Assembly (NCBI GenBank): GCA_903995115.1
Contig: LR877167.1
Span: 372,001 to 436,000 of the forward strand
Length of the DNA stretch: 64,000 nucleotides
Reading direction: 5' to 3'
From: Angomonas deanei
Taxonomy: Eukaryota; Euglenozoa; Kinetoplastea; Trypanosomatida; Trypanosomatidae
This document shows, piece after piece, positions 54,801 through 64,000 of the stretch. The notes under the pieces were generated by a model. It worked only from the letters and a program-made list of their open reading frames with translations, made no database searches and was not told the origin of the DNA. How positions within the stretch are numbered: position 1 is the first letter of the stretch; every line of letters begins with the position of its first letter. The translations under genes were made by a program, and so were the position numbers.

Positions 54801-57557
54801 TTATTTCGCGTCGAGTATCTCTTGCCACTTCGCCCGGTTACTGGCTATATTGTCCACGCACCATTGCATGTCCTTGAAAATAATACTCACGATTTCCTTG
54901 AAAAACTTACCCGCCACAAAATCAATGAACCCAATCTGGCCTTTGGCAAGTTCATTGTTTTGACTACGGTCGAACATGGGGAGTACCTCAATGCCCTTGG
55001 CCTTTTCCATGTCTCCCTGTCGGTAAAACTCTTCCGTCACCGCGGACGCCCAGAGACGGGACATGTCAAACGGCTTTGTGACGTTGGAAACATCGGCCGC
55101 CTTGATCATAGTCTCCATCACCTTTCGCCTGTGTACTACATCCTCCTTATTATAAGAATCCGTGATCTCCATAAAGTCCTTCAACAGCTCACCGTGACGG
55201 GCCATATCGGTCGCCAGCACACAGTCAATCATGCAGCGGTACGCATTGGTAATATCATCGCCCTTTAATCCTTCAAAGATATCGGAATCAGGGTTTGACA
55301 GTATCTCAATCGCAAGGTTGCAGTGGTGCACCTCCAGCACGGAGTTGTTGCCGCTGGCGCTGGACAGAATACCAAGCGGAGAGTCCGTCTTCAGGTAGAA
55401 ACTGTTGTTGACACCCATGTGGTCGAGATCGTGCACCAGGGCCGTCGCGAGCAGCGTGAAGCACTCCAGCTCCGTCAGCAGCTCAGAGACCTTTCCCACA
55501 TACAGGAATGTATGCAGCGTCTGGCACACGTCGACGACGTGGAAGAAGTTGTGATAGGGGACAAACCTGTACTTCTTGCGACACTGCAACACAAAGTTGA
55601 GCAGCGTCTGGTCTCTGCAGCCGAACTTCTGGGGCAGGCCAGTGCTAAGGAGCAGCTTGTATACCGCCGCCGCTGCCGCATCGAGCGGTGTCGGATACTT
55701 CTCCCGGATATCAAACAGATTAAACTCAAGTGACGTGAGGTCGTACTGGTCGATACCCTCGACGCTCAGTACAGTATTCTTTTCTTCTTCTGTGATGGAA
55801 ACCAGTTTAACTTTAGCGTTCTTTGTAGACGCAATATTGCTTCTGTACTCGTTGAGTTCCATAGCTTCCTTACCAGCGTTGACGGCAAACTCAAGCAAGT
55901 GGGAGTTGTTAATCGAAATACCCGCAAACAGGGAGAACACCTTGAAGGTATCTTGGTCCTGCTTTGTAAACTTTCCCACCTTACCGTTTTCTTCCAGCTT
56001 GTTAACGAGCTGAACCACGGCAAGGACCTCGCCGTTGAGGATGATCGGCTCGCACAGTATCGACTGTGTCCGGTAGCCGAGTTGCTTGTCGACGGAGCTG
56101 TTGAACCTAGAATCCTTGTACGCATCCTGGATGTTCTCGCCAATACCGGAGGCTGCCACCGTACCAGCAATACCCTGACCCGATGGGAACCGGATTTCCC
56201 CACCGGCGACGCTGTCAGCCATGCGACTGTACAGCTCGTTTCTCTCCTTGTCGAGAAGGAAGAGGGAGGAGCGGTCGGCATTCAACAGCTTCTTCGCGCC
56301 GTGGAGGACGTGACGCACAATGCCGTTGACGTCGCGGATATCGGTGTTGGAAAGCAGAGTGACCACATCGAGAATTGCATCGCTTTTGCGTTTCTCCCCG
56401 AGCAGATTGTCGTTGATGCGGCAGTTGCGGAGGGAGGCAGCGGCGAACATGGAGAACGTTTCAAACAGCTCCTCGTCGCGCTTACCAAACGTGCGCGGAA
56501 GATGCAGTCCGGTCTCCGTGACCATGTCAAGCTTGTTGATCAGCTGTGCCACGGCAACGATGGTACCCTCATAGCGCACCGGAAGGCACAGTATCGTTTT
56601 GGTCCGGTAGCCGGTTGCCTTGTCCACGTCACGGTTGAATCGCTCGTCTTCGTACGCGTTGGGGATGTTCACCACATCGCCCGTGCGCGCCACGTAACCC
56701 GCGATACCGGTCCCGGTGGGTATACTGACAATATTACCGTCCTCGAAGTGGGCCTCCAACGTGTTCTCGTCCTTGATGATGAACATACTGCAACGGTCGC
56801 TCTCGGTCAGGGCCTTGGCGGTGTTCATGATGGACTGAATGAGCACGTTCTCATCAAGGGCATCGCGGGCTAAGCGCGTCGCCATCGACAACATTGCCTC
56901 CGCCTTCTTGGTTTCGTAGTGAATCGTCTCTCCTTCAATGCAGTTGCGTAAAGCGACACTGGCCACCTTGAGGATAGCCTCCAGGTAGGCTCTGTCGGTG
57001 AGATCCACTCGCCCTCCGGGAGCCTCTACGGAGCCTACAAAGTCGCCATCGGAGACGAGAGGAATATAGAGCGTGTTAGCAATAGTGTACATCACAGTGG
57101 CAGAAAAGGATTTCCCTAAGGCTGTTGAATCATCAAGGGGAGCCGCCACGCCGTGTAGTGGGTCAAGCAATATGCGGTCATTCTTGCTCGCGTAGTATAC
57201 CCGAACGTCGGACGACAGAACAGTACCCAGCTCCTTGCTCAGGGCGCGAATGATATCCTTCAGGGAGGCGCGAACATTCACACATTTTTCGACCAGCTTT
57301 ACTAGGTCTTCATTGGTGTCGCGCTGCTGCACTGGTGCCGCGGCTTCAGCCTCACTTTTTGGTGCTAAGTTGGGGACTCTGTTCTGAGTATTTCCAAGTA
57401 AGTTGGATACTTTGTTCTCTATTTTTTTAAACGCATTTTGCTCCGCCTCCGAGAGAACAATTCCCGCGCGGTTGTAGCGGTTGAGAATAGACTCGCACAA
57501 AGTAAACGATTCCAACAAGTGCCTACTTCCCGAAAGATCACCAACGAAGTCAGTCAT
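54801..57557 (-). CDS. PDEB-type phosphodiesterase, copy 10
   Basis: A protein of 918 residues, identical to the array consensus, flanked on both sides by five-A spacers. Confidence 0.94.
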   Translation of the reverse strand: MTDFVGDLSGSRHLLESFTLCESILNRYNRAGIVLSEAEQNAFKKIENKVSNLLGNTQNRVPNLAPKSEAEAAAPVQQRDTNEDLVKLVEKCVNVRASLKDIIRALSKELGTVLSSDVRVYYASKNDRILLDPLHGVAAPLDDSTALGKSFSATVMYTIANTLYIPLVSDGDFVGSVEAPGGRVDLTDRAYLEAILKVASVALRNCIEGETIHYETKKAEAMLSMATRLARDALDENVLIQSIMNTAKALTESDRCSMFIIKDENTLEAHFEDGNIVSIPTGTGIAGYVARTGDVVNIPNAYEDERFNRDVDKATGYRTKTILCLPVRYEGTIVAVAQLINKLDMVTETGLHLPRTFGKRDEELFETFSMFAAASLRNCRINDNLLGEKRKSDAILDVVTLLSNTDIRDVNGIVRHVLHGAKKLLNADRSSLFLLDKERNELYSRMADSVAGGEIRFPSGQGIAGTVAASGIGENIQDAYKDSRFNSSVDKQLGYRTQSILCEPIILNGEVLAVVQLVNKLEENGKVGKFTKQDQDTFKVFSLFAGISINNSHLLEFAVNAGKEAMELNEYRSNIASTKNAKVKLVSITEEEKNTVLSVEGIDQYDLTSLEFNLFDIREKYPTPLDAAAAAVYKLLLSTGLPQKFGCRDQTLLNFVLQCRKKYRFVPYHNFFHVVDVCQTLHTFLYVGKVSELLTELECFTLLATALVHDLDHMGVNNSFYLKTDSPLGILSSASGNNSVLEVHHCNLAIEILSNPDSDIFEGLKGDDITNAYRCMIDCVLATDMARHGELLKDFMEITDSYNKEDVVHRRKVMETMIKAADVSNVTKPFDMSRLWASAVTEEFYRQGDMEKAKGIEVLPMFDRSQNNELAKGQIGFIDFVAGKFFKEIVSIIFKDMQWCVDNIASNRAKWQEILDAK

Positions 57558-57899
57558 GGTGAACCAACTCTAATGGAGATATTTGAATTAGTACTACAGA
57601 GAAATGCACGTATGGCGTGGGGAGAGAACAGATTTTTTTTTTTTTTAAAGCATGGTTATTGAAATATCCGTTCGCGAGTACAACACATTCAAAGATGCAC
57701 TGAAACCCCAAATAATGATCGGCACGTAAGTGTCAATGATTAGTAAGTACATAACATATAATAAATACATTTCAATAGAATTTTCAGCCTTGACCAATGA
57801 AAAAGATGTATCTTTTTTATTTCATTATTCTAGCTTAAGCAAAAAAAAAAAAAAAAATCTTATTTTTACACGTTTAGTGGCTTCTATGTACATCAAATA

Positions 57900-60656
57900 T
57901 TATTTCGCGTCGAGTATCTCTTGCCACTTCGCCCGGTTACTGGCTATATTGTCCACGCACCATTGCATGTCCTTGAAAATAATACTCACGATTTCCTTGA
58001 AAAACTTACCCGCCACAAAATCAATGAACCCAATCTGGCCTTTGGCAAGTTCATTGTTTTGACTACGGTCGAACATGGGGAGTACCTCAATGCCCTTGGC
58101 CTTTTCCATGTCTCCCTGTCGGTAAAACTCTTCCGTCACCGCGGACGCCCAGAGACGGGACATGTCAAACGGCTTTGTGACGTTGGAAACATCGGCCGCC
58201 TTGATCATAGTCTCCATCACCTTTCGCCTGTGTACTACATCCTCCTTATTATAAGAATCCGTGATCTCCATAAAGTCCTTCAACAGCTCACCGTGACGGG
58301 CCATATCGGTCGCCAGCACACAGTCAATCATGCAGCGGTACGCATTGGTAATATCATCGCCCTTTAATCCTTCAAAGATATCGGAATCAGGGTTTGACAG
58401 TATCTCAATCGCAAGGTTGCAGTGGTGCACCTCCAGCACGGAGTTGTTGCCGCTGGCGCTGGACAGAATACCAAGCGGAGAGTCCGTCTTCAGGTAGAAA
58501 CTGTTGTTGACACCCATGTGGTCGAGATCGTGCACCAGGGCCGTCGCGAGCAGCGTGAAGCACTCCAGCTCCGTCAGCAGCTCAGAGACCTTTCCCACAT
58601 ACAGGAATGTATGCAGCGTCTGGCACACGTCGACGACGTGGAAGAAGTTGTGATAGGGGACAAACCTGTACTTCTTGCGACACTGCAACACAAAGTTGAG
58701 CAGCGTCTGGTCTCTGCAGCCGAACTTCTGGGGCAGGCCAGTGCTAAGGAGCAGCTTGTATACCGCCGCCGCTGCCGCATCGAGCGGTGTCGGATACTTC
58801 TCCCGGATATCAAACAGATTAAACTCAAGTGACGTGAGGTCGTACTGGTCGATACCCTCGACGCTCAGTACAGTATTCTTTTCTTCTTCTGTGATGGAAA
58901 CCAGTTTAACTTTAGCGTTCTTTGTAGACGCAATATTGCTTCTGTACTCGTTGAGTTCCATAGCTTCCTTACCAGCGTTGACGGCAAACTCAAGCAAGTG
59001 GGAGTTGTTAATCGAAATACCCGCAAACAGGGAGAACACCTTGAAGGTATCTTGGTCCTGCTTTGTAAACTTTCCCACCTTACCGTTTTCTTCCAGCTTG
59101 TTAACGAGCTGAACCACGGCAAGGACCTCGCCGTTGAGGATGATCGGCTCGCACAGTATCGACTGTGTCCGGTAGCCGAGTTGCTTGTCGACGGAGCTGT
59201 TGAACCTAGAATCCTTGTACGCATCCTGGATGTTCTCGCCAATACCGGAGGCTGCCACCGTACCAGCAATACCCTGACCCGATGGGAACCGGATTTCCCC
59301 ACCGGCGACGCTGTCAGCCATGCGACTGTACAGCTCGTTTCTCTCCTTGTCGAGAAGGAAGAGGGAGGAGCGGTCGGCATTCAACAGCTTCTTCGCGCCG
59401 TGGAGGACGTGACGCACAATGCCGTTGACGTCGCGGATATCGGTGTTGGAAAGCAGAGTGACCACATCGAGAATTGCATCGCTTTTGCGTTTCTCCCCGA
59501 GCAGATTGTCGTTGATGCGGCAGTTGCGGAGGGAGGCAGCGGCGAACATGGAGAACGTTTCAAACAGCTCCTCGTCGCGCTTACCAAACGTGCGCGGAAG
59601 ATGCAGTCCGGTCTCCGTGACCATGTCAAGCTTGTTGATCAGCTGTGCCACGGCAACGATGGTACCCTCATAGCGCACCGGAAGGCACAGTATCGTTTTG
59701 GTCCGGTAGCCGGTTGCCTTGTCCACGTCACGGTTGAATCGCTCGTCTTCGTACGCGTTGGGGATGTTCACCACATCGCCCGTGCGCGCCACGTAACCCG
59801 CGATACCGGTCCCGGTGGGTATACTGACAATATTACCGTCCTCGAAGTGGGCCTCCAACGTGTTCTCGTCCTTGATGATGAACATACTGCAACGGTCGCT
59901 CTCGGTCAGGGCCTTGGCGGTGTTCATGATGGACTGAATGAGCACGTTCTCATCAAGGGCATCGCGGGCTAAGCGCGTCGCCATCGACAACATTGCCTCC
60001 GCCTTCTTGGTTTCGTAGTGAATCGTCTCTCCTTCAATGCAGTTGCGTAAAGCGACACTGGCCACCTTGAGGATAGCCTCCAGGTAGGCTCTGTCGGTGA
60101 GATCCACTCGCCCTCCGGGAGCCTCTACGGAGCCTACAAAGTCGCCATCGGAGACGAGAGGAATATAGAGCGTGTTAGCAATAGTGTACATCACAGTGGC
60201 AGAAAAGGATTTCCCTAAGGCTGTTGAATCATCAAGGGGAGCCGCCACGCCGTGTAGTGGGTCAAGCAATATGCGGTCATTCTTGCTCGCGTAGTATACC
60301 CGAACGTCGGACGACAGAACAGTACCCAGCTCCTTGCTCAGGGCGCGAATGATATCCTTCAGGGAGGCGCGAACATTCACACATTTTTCGACCAGCTTTA
60401 CTAGGTCTTCATTGGTGTCGCGCTGCTGCACTGGTGCCGCGGCTTCAGCCTCACTTTTTGGTGCTAAGTTGGGGACTCTGTTCTGAGTATTTCCAAGTAA
60501 GTTGGATACTTTGTTCTCTATTTTTTTAAACGCATTTTGCTCCGCCTCCGAGAGAACAATTCCCGCGCGGTTGTAGCGGTTGAGAATAGACTCGCACAAA
60601 GTAAACGATTCCAACAAGTGCCTACTTCCCGAAAGATCACCAACGAAGTCAGTCAT
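57900..60656 (-). CDS. PDEB-type phosphodiesterase, copy 11
   Basis: A protein of 918 residues, identical to the array consensus, flanked on both sides by five-A spacers. Confidence 0.94.
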   Translation of the reverse strand: MTDFVGDLSGSRHLLESFTLCESILNRYNRAGIVLSEAEQNAFKKIENKVSNLLGNTQNRVPNLAPKSEAEAAAPVQQRDTNEDLVKLVEKCVNVRASLKDIIRALSKELGTVLSSDVRVYYASKNDRILLDPLHGVAAPLDDSTALGKSFSATVMYTIANTLYIPLVSDGDFVGSVEAPGGRVDLTDRAYLEAILKVASVALRNCIEGETIHYETKKAEAMLSMATRLARDALDENVLIQSIMNTAKALTESDRCSMFIIKDENTLEAHFEDGNIVSIPTGTGIAGYVARTGDVVNIPNAYEDERFNRDVDKATGYRTKTILCLPVRYEGTIVAVAQLINKLDMVTETGLHLPRTFGKRDEELFETFSMFAAASLRNCRINDNLLGEKRKSDAILDVVTLLSNTDIRDVNGIVRHVLHGAKKLLNADRSSLFLLDKERNELYSRMADSVAGGEIRFPSGQGIAGTVAASGIGENIQDAYKDSRFNSSVDKQLGYRTQSILCEPIILNGEVLAVVQLVNKLEENGKVGKFTKQDQDTFKVFSLFAGISINNSHLLEFAVNAGKEAMELNEYRSNIASTKNAKVKLVSITEEEKNTVLSVEGIDQYDLTSLEFNLFDIREKYPTPLDAAAAAVYKLLLSTGLPQKFGCRDQTLLNFVLQCRKKYRFVPYHNFFHVVDVCQTLHTFLYVGKVSELLTELECFTLLATALVHDLDHMGVNNSFYLKTDSPLGILSSASGNNSVLEVHHCNLAIEILSNPDSDIFEGLKGDDITNAYRCMIDCVLATDMARHGELLKDFMEITDSYNKEDVVHRRKVMETMIKAADVSNVTKPFDMSRLWASAVTEEFYRQGDMEKAKGIEVLPMFDRSQNNELAKGQIGFIDFVAGKFFKEIVSIIFKDMQWCVDNIASNRAKWQEILDAK

Positions 60657-60999
60657 GGTGAACCAACTCTAATGGAGATATTTGAATTAGTACTACAGAG
60701 AAATGCACGTATGGCGTGGGGAGAGAACAGATTTTTTTTTTTTTTAAAGCATGGTTATTGAAATATCCGTTCGCGAGTACAACACATTCAAAGATGCACT
60801 GAAACCCCAAATAATGATCGGCACGTAAGTGTCAATGATTAGTAAGTACATAACATATAATAAATACATTTCAATAGAATTTTCAGCCTTGACCAATGAA
60901 AAAGATGTATCTTTTTTATTTCATTATTCTAGCTTAAGCAAAAAAAAAAAAAAAAAATCTTATTTTTACACGTTTAGTGGCTTCTATGTACATCAAATA

Positions 61000-63756
61000 T
61001 TATTTCGCGTCGAGTATCTCTTGCCACTTCGCCCGGTTACTGGCTATATTGTCCACGCACCATTGCATGTCCTTGAAAATAATACTCACGATTTCCTTGA
61101 AAAACTTACCCGCCACAAAATCAATGAACCCAATCTGGCCTTTGGCAAGTTCATTGTTTTGACTACGGTCGAACATGGGGAGTACCTCAATGCCCTTGGC
61201 CTTTTCCATGTCTCCCTGTCGGTAAAACTCTTCCGTCACCGCGGACGCCCAGAGACGGGACATGTCAAACGGCTTTGTGACGTTGGAAACATCGGCCGCC
61301 TTGATCATAGTCTCCATCACCTTTCGCCTGTGTACTACATCCTCCTTATTATAAGAATCCGTGATCTCCATAAAGTCCTTCAACAGCTCACCGTGACGGG
61401 CCATATCGGTCGCCAGCACACAGTCAATCATGCAGCGGTACGCATTGGTAATATCATCGCCCTTTAATCCTTCAAAGATATCGGAATCAGGGTTTGACAG
61501 TATCTCAATCGCAAGGTTGCAGTGGTGCACCTCCAGCACGGAGTTGTTGCCGCTGGCGCTGGACAGAATACCAAGCGGAGAGTCCGTCTTCAGGTAGAAA
61601 CTGTTGTTGACACCCATGTGGTCGAGATCGTGCACCAGGGCCGTCGCGAGCAGCGTGAAGCACTCCAGCTCCGTCAGCAGCTCAGAGACCTTTCCCACAT
61701 ACAGGAATGTATGCAGCGTCTGGCACACGTCGACGACGTGGAAGAAGTTGTGATAGGGGACAAACCTGTACTTCTTGCGACACTGCAACACAAAGTTGAG
61801 CAGCGTCTGGTCTCTGCAGCCGAACTTCTGGGGCAGGCCAGTGCTAAGGAGCAGCTTGTATACCGCCGCCGCTGCCGCATCGAGCGGTGTCGGATACTTC
61901 TCCCGGATATCAAACAGATTAAACTCAAGTGACGTGAGGTCGTACTGGTCGATACCCTCGACGCTCAGTACAGTATTCTTTTCTTCTTCTGTGATGGAAA
62001 CCAGTTTAACTTTAGCGTTCTTTGTAGACGCAATATTGCTTCTGTACTCGTTGAGTTCCATAGCTTCCTTACCAGCGTTGACGGCAAACTCAAGCAAGTG
62101 GGAGTTGTTAATCGAAATACCCGCAAACAGGGAGAACACCTTGAAGGTATCTTGGTCCTGCTTTGTAAACTTTCCCACCTTACCGTTTTCTTCCAGCTTG
62201 TTAACGAGCTGAACCACGGCAAGGACCTCGCCGTTGAGGATGATCGGCTCGCACAGTATCGACTGTGTCCGGTAGCCGAGTTGCTTGTCGACGGAGCTGT
62301 TGAACCTAGAATCCTTGTACGCATCCTGGATGTTCTCGCCAATACCGGAGGCTGCCACCGTACCAGCAATACCCTGACCCGATGGGAACCGGATTTCCCC
62401 ACCGGCGACGCTGTCAGCCATGCGACTGTACAGCTCGTTTCTCTCCTTGTCGAGAAGGAAGAGGGAGGAGCGGTCGGCATTCAACAGCTTCTTCGCGCCG
62501 TGGAGGACGTGACGCACAATGCCGTTGACGTCGCGGATATCGGTGTTGGAAAGCAGAGTGACCACATCGAGAATTGCATCGCTTTTGCGTTTCTCCCCGA
62601 GCAGATTGTCGTTGATGCGGCAGTTGCGGAGGGAGGCAGCGGCGAACATGGAGAACGTTTCAAACAGCTCCTCGTCGCGCTTACCAAACGTGCGCGGAAG
62701 ATGCAGTCCGGTCTCCGTGACCATGTCAAGCTTGTTGATCAGCTGTGCCACGGCAACGATGGTACCCTCATAGCGCACCGGAAGGCACAGTATCGTTTTG
62801 GTCCGGTAGCCGGTTGCCTTGTCCACGTCACGGTTGAATCGCTCGTCTTCGTACGCGTTGGGGATGTTCACCACATCGCCCGTGCGCGCCACGTAACCCG
62901 CGATACCGGTCCCGGTGGGTATACTGACAATATTACCGTCCTCGAAGTGGGCCTCCAACGTGTTCTCGTCCTTGATGATGAACATACTGCAACGGTCGCT
63001 CTCGGTCAGGGCCTTGGCGGTGTTCATGATGGACTGAATGAGCACGTTCTCATCAAGGGCATCGCGGGCTAAGCGCGTCGCCATCGACAACATTGCCTCC
63101 GCCTTCTTGGTTTCGTAGTGAATCGTCTCTCCTTCAATGCAGTTGCGTAAAGCGACACTGGCCACCTTGAGGATAGCCTCCAGGTAGGCTCTGTCGGTGA
63201 GATCCACTCGCCCTCCGGGAGCCTCTACGGAGCCTACAAAGTCGCCATCGGAGACGAGAGGAATATAGAGCGTGTTAGCAATAGTGTACATCACAGTGGC
63301 AGAAAAGGATTTCCCTAAGGCTGTTGAATCATCAAGGGGAGCCGCCACGCCGTGTAGTGGGTCAAGCAATATGCGGTCATTCTTGCTCGCGTAGTATACC
63401 CGAACGTCGGACGACAGAACAGTACCCAGCTCCTTGCTCAGGGCGCGAATGATATCCTTCAGGGAGGCGCGAACATTCACACATTTTTCGACCAGCTTTA
63501 CTAGGTCTTCATTGGTGTCGCGCTGCTGCACTGGTGCCGCGGCTTCAGCCTCACTTTTTGGTGCTAAGTTGGGGACTCTGTTCTGAGTATTTCCAAGTAA
63601 GTTGGATACTTTGTTCTCTATTTTTTTAAACGCATTTTGCTCCGCCTCCGAGAGAACAATTCCCGCGCGGTTGTAGCGGTTGAGAATAGACTCGCACAAA
63701 GTAAACGATTCCAACAAGTGCCTACTTCCCGAAAGATCACCAACGAAGTCAGTCAT
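61000..63756 (-). CDS. PDEB-type phosphodiesterase, copy 12 (last complete copy in window)
   Basis: A protein of 918 residues, identical to the array consensus. The spacer to its right is cut by the window edge after 244 bases. It still matches the other spacers apart from one additional A after the T run (TTTTAAAAGC against TTTTAAAGC), so at least part of another unit is expected beyond the edge. Confidence 0.94.
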   Translation of the reverse strand: MTDFVGDLSGSRHLLESFTLCESILNRYNRAGIVLSEAEQNAFKKIENKVSNLLGNTQNRVPNLAPKSEAEAAAPVQQRDTNEDLVKLVEKCVNVRASLKDIIRALSKELGTVLSSDVRVYYASKNDRILLDPLHGVAAPLDDSTALGKSFSATVMYTIANTLYIPLVSDGDFVGSVEAPGGRVDLTDRAYLEAILKVASVALRNCIEGETIHYETKKAEAMLSMATRLARDALDENVLIQSIMNTAKALTESDRCSMFIIKDENTLEAHFEDGNIVSIPTGTGIAGYVARTGDVVNIPNAYEDERFNRDVDKATGYRTKTILCLPVRYEGTIVAVAQLINKLDMVTETGLHLPRTFGKRDEELFETFSMFAAASLRNCRINDNLLGEKRKSDAILDVVTLLSNTDIRDVNGIVRHVLHGAKKLLNADRSSLFLLDKERNELYSRMADSVAGGEIRFPSGQGIAGTVAASGIGENIQDAYKDSRFNSSVDKQLGYRTQSILCEPIILNGEVLAVVQLVNKLEENGKVGKFTKQDQDTFKVFSLFAGISINNSHLLEFAVNAGKEAMELNEYRSNIASTKNAKVKLVSITEEEKNTVLSVEGIDQYDLTSLEFNLFDIREKYPTPLDAAAAAVYKLLLSTGLPQKFGCRDQTLLNFVLQCRKKYRFVPYHNFFHVVDVCQTLHTFLYVGKVSELLTELECFTLLATALVHDLDHMGVNNSFYLKTDSPLGILSSASGNNSVLEVHHCNLAIEILSNPDSDIFEGLKGDDITNAYRCMIDCVLATDMARHGELLKDFMEITDSYNKEDVVHRRKVMETMIKAADVSNVTKPFDMSRLWASAVTEEFYRQGDMEKAKGIEVLPMFDRSQNNELAKGQIGFIDFVAGKFFKEIVSIIFKDMQWCVDNIASNRAKWQEILDAK

Positions 63757-64000
63757 GGTGAACCAACTCTAATGGAGATATTTGAATTAGTACTACAGAG
63801 AAATGCACGTATGGCGTGGGGAGAGAACAGATTTTTTTTTTTTTTAAAAGCATGGTTATTGAAATATCCGTTCGCGAGTACAACACATTCAAAGATGCAC
63901 TGAAACCCCAAATAATGATCGGCACGTAAGTGTCAATGATTAGTAAGTACATAACATATAATAAATACATTTCAATAGAATTTTCAGCCTTGACCAATGA
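63757..64000 (-). repeat. Partial PDEB spacer at the window edge
   Basis: 244 bases of the inter-copy spacer, comprising the splice-acceptor tract of copy 12 and the start of the 3' UTR of the next upstream unit. No gene is present. Confidence 0.8.

Larger units (their letters stand above)
26896..64000 (-). repeat. Tandem array of at least 12 PDEB gene units, period about 3.1 kb
   Basis: Twelve direct head-to-tail units of PDEB coding region plus a spacer of about 345 bp. Distances between successive stop codons are 3103, 3104, 3099, 3100, 3100, 3100, 3101, 3099, 3099, 3099 and 3100 bases. Spacers carry two homopolymers, a T run next to the splice-acceptor region and an A run in the 3' UTR, and these account for most of the length variation. 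The spacers contain no supported gene. The window ends inside the spacer behind copy 12, still in repeat sequence, so the true copy number is unknown. Confidence 0.95.

Noticed and set aside
28000-63100. Long plus-strand open frames inside each PDEB copy (up to 324 codons, for example 27994-28968)
   Set aside because: They recur identically in every copy, lie antisense to the PDEB coding frame, have no splice signals on that strand and encode no recognisable domain. They are shadows of the conserved coding sequence.
26896-64000. A mobile element, or satellite array, driving the repeats
   Set aside because: Each unit is a complete host gene with its own splice acceptor. There are no terminal repeats, target-site duplications or transposase frames.

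Overview
The window looks like nuclear DNA of a trypanosomatid (Kinetoplastea), probably close to Trypanosoma. All recognisable genes lie on the minus strand, head to tail, without introns, separated by about 160-460 bp. Almost every start codon has an upstream polypyrimidine tract followed by an AG, the signature of spliced-leader trans-splicing in a polycistronic transcription unit. Transcription therefore runs from right to left. No strand switch, tRNA, rRNA, CRISPR array or recognisable mobile element was seen. The species cannot be named from the sequence alone.

Positions 1-26454 hold single-copy genes. From left to right (3' to 5' of the transcription unit) they are: an MIF4G-domain eIF4G-like factor (cut by the window edge), an actin-like protein, a degenerate EF-hand protein, an FCP1/HAD-type phosphatase with a possible mitochondrial leader, an acidic/lysine-rich unknown, a TBC1D19-like Rab-GAP family protein, a short divergent actin-like protein, a DUF1796 papain-like protein with extra zinc-cluster and SANT-like segments, NOP58, a TMEM164-like membrane protein, a helical-repeat unknown, an HRD1-like RING E3 ligase, MSH3, an 84-residue small protein, glutaminyl-tRNA synthetase, PCNA, phosphomevalonate kinase, a Cys-rich single-pass membrane protein and SNU13. 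Two box C/D snoRNP core proteins (NOP58, SNU13) and two replication/repair partners (PCNA, MSH3) share this one unit, but co-transcription in kinetoplastids does not by itself imply shared function.

Positions 26896-64000 are a tandem array of at least 12 copies of a PDEB-type cyclic-nucleotide phosphodiesterase (GAF-A, GAF-B, class I catalytic domain) with a period of about 3.1 kb. The array runs off the right edge. In T. brucei the corresponding locus is known as a two-gene tandem (PDEB1/PDEB2), so this is a large expansion. Copies 3-12 are essentially identical at the protein level. Copy 1 has a private C-terminus and a private 3' flank. Copy 2 has a private catalytic-domain patch and a one-residue insertion in GAF-B. 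Copies 3-12 look like a recombinant that joins the copy-2-type 3' end to a copy-1-type catalytic patch.

Three host genes carry single-base frame disruptions at short homopolymers: the HRD1-like gene, NOP58 near its C-terminus, and PDEB copy 4. Either the assembly has residual homopolymer errors, or these are real changes; raw reads would decide.
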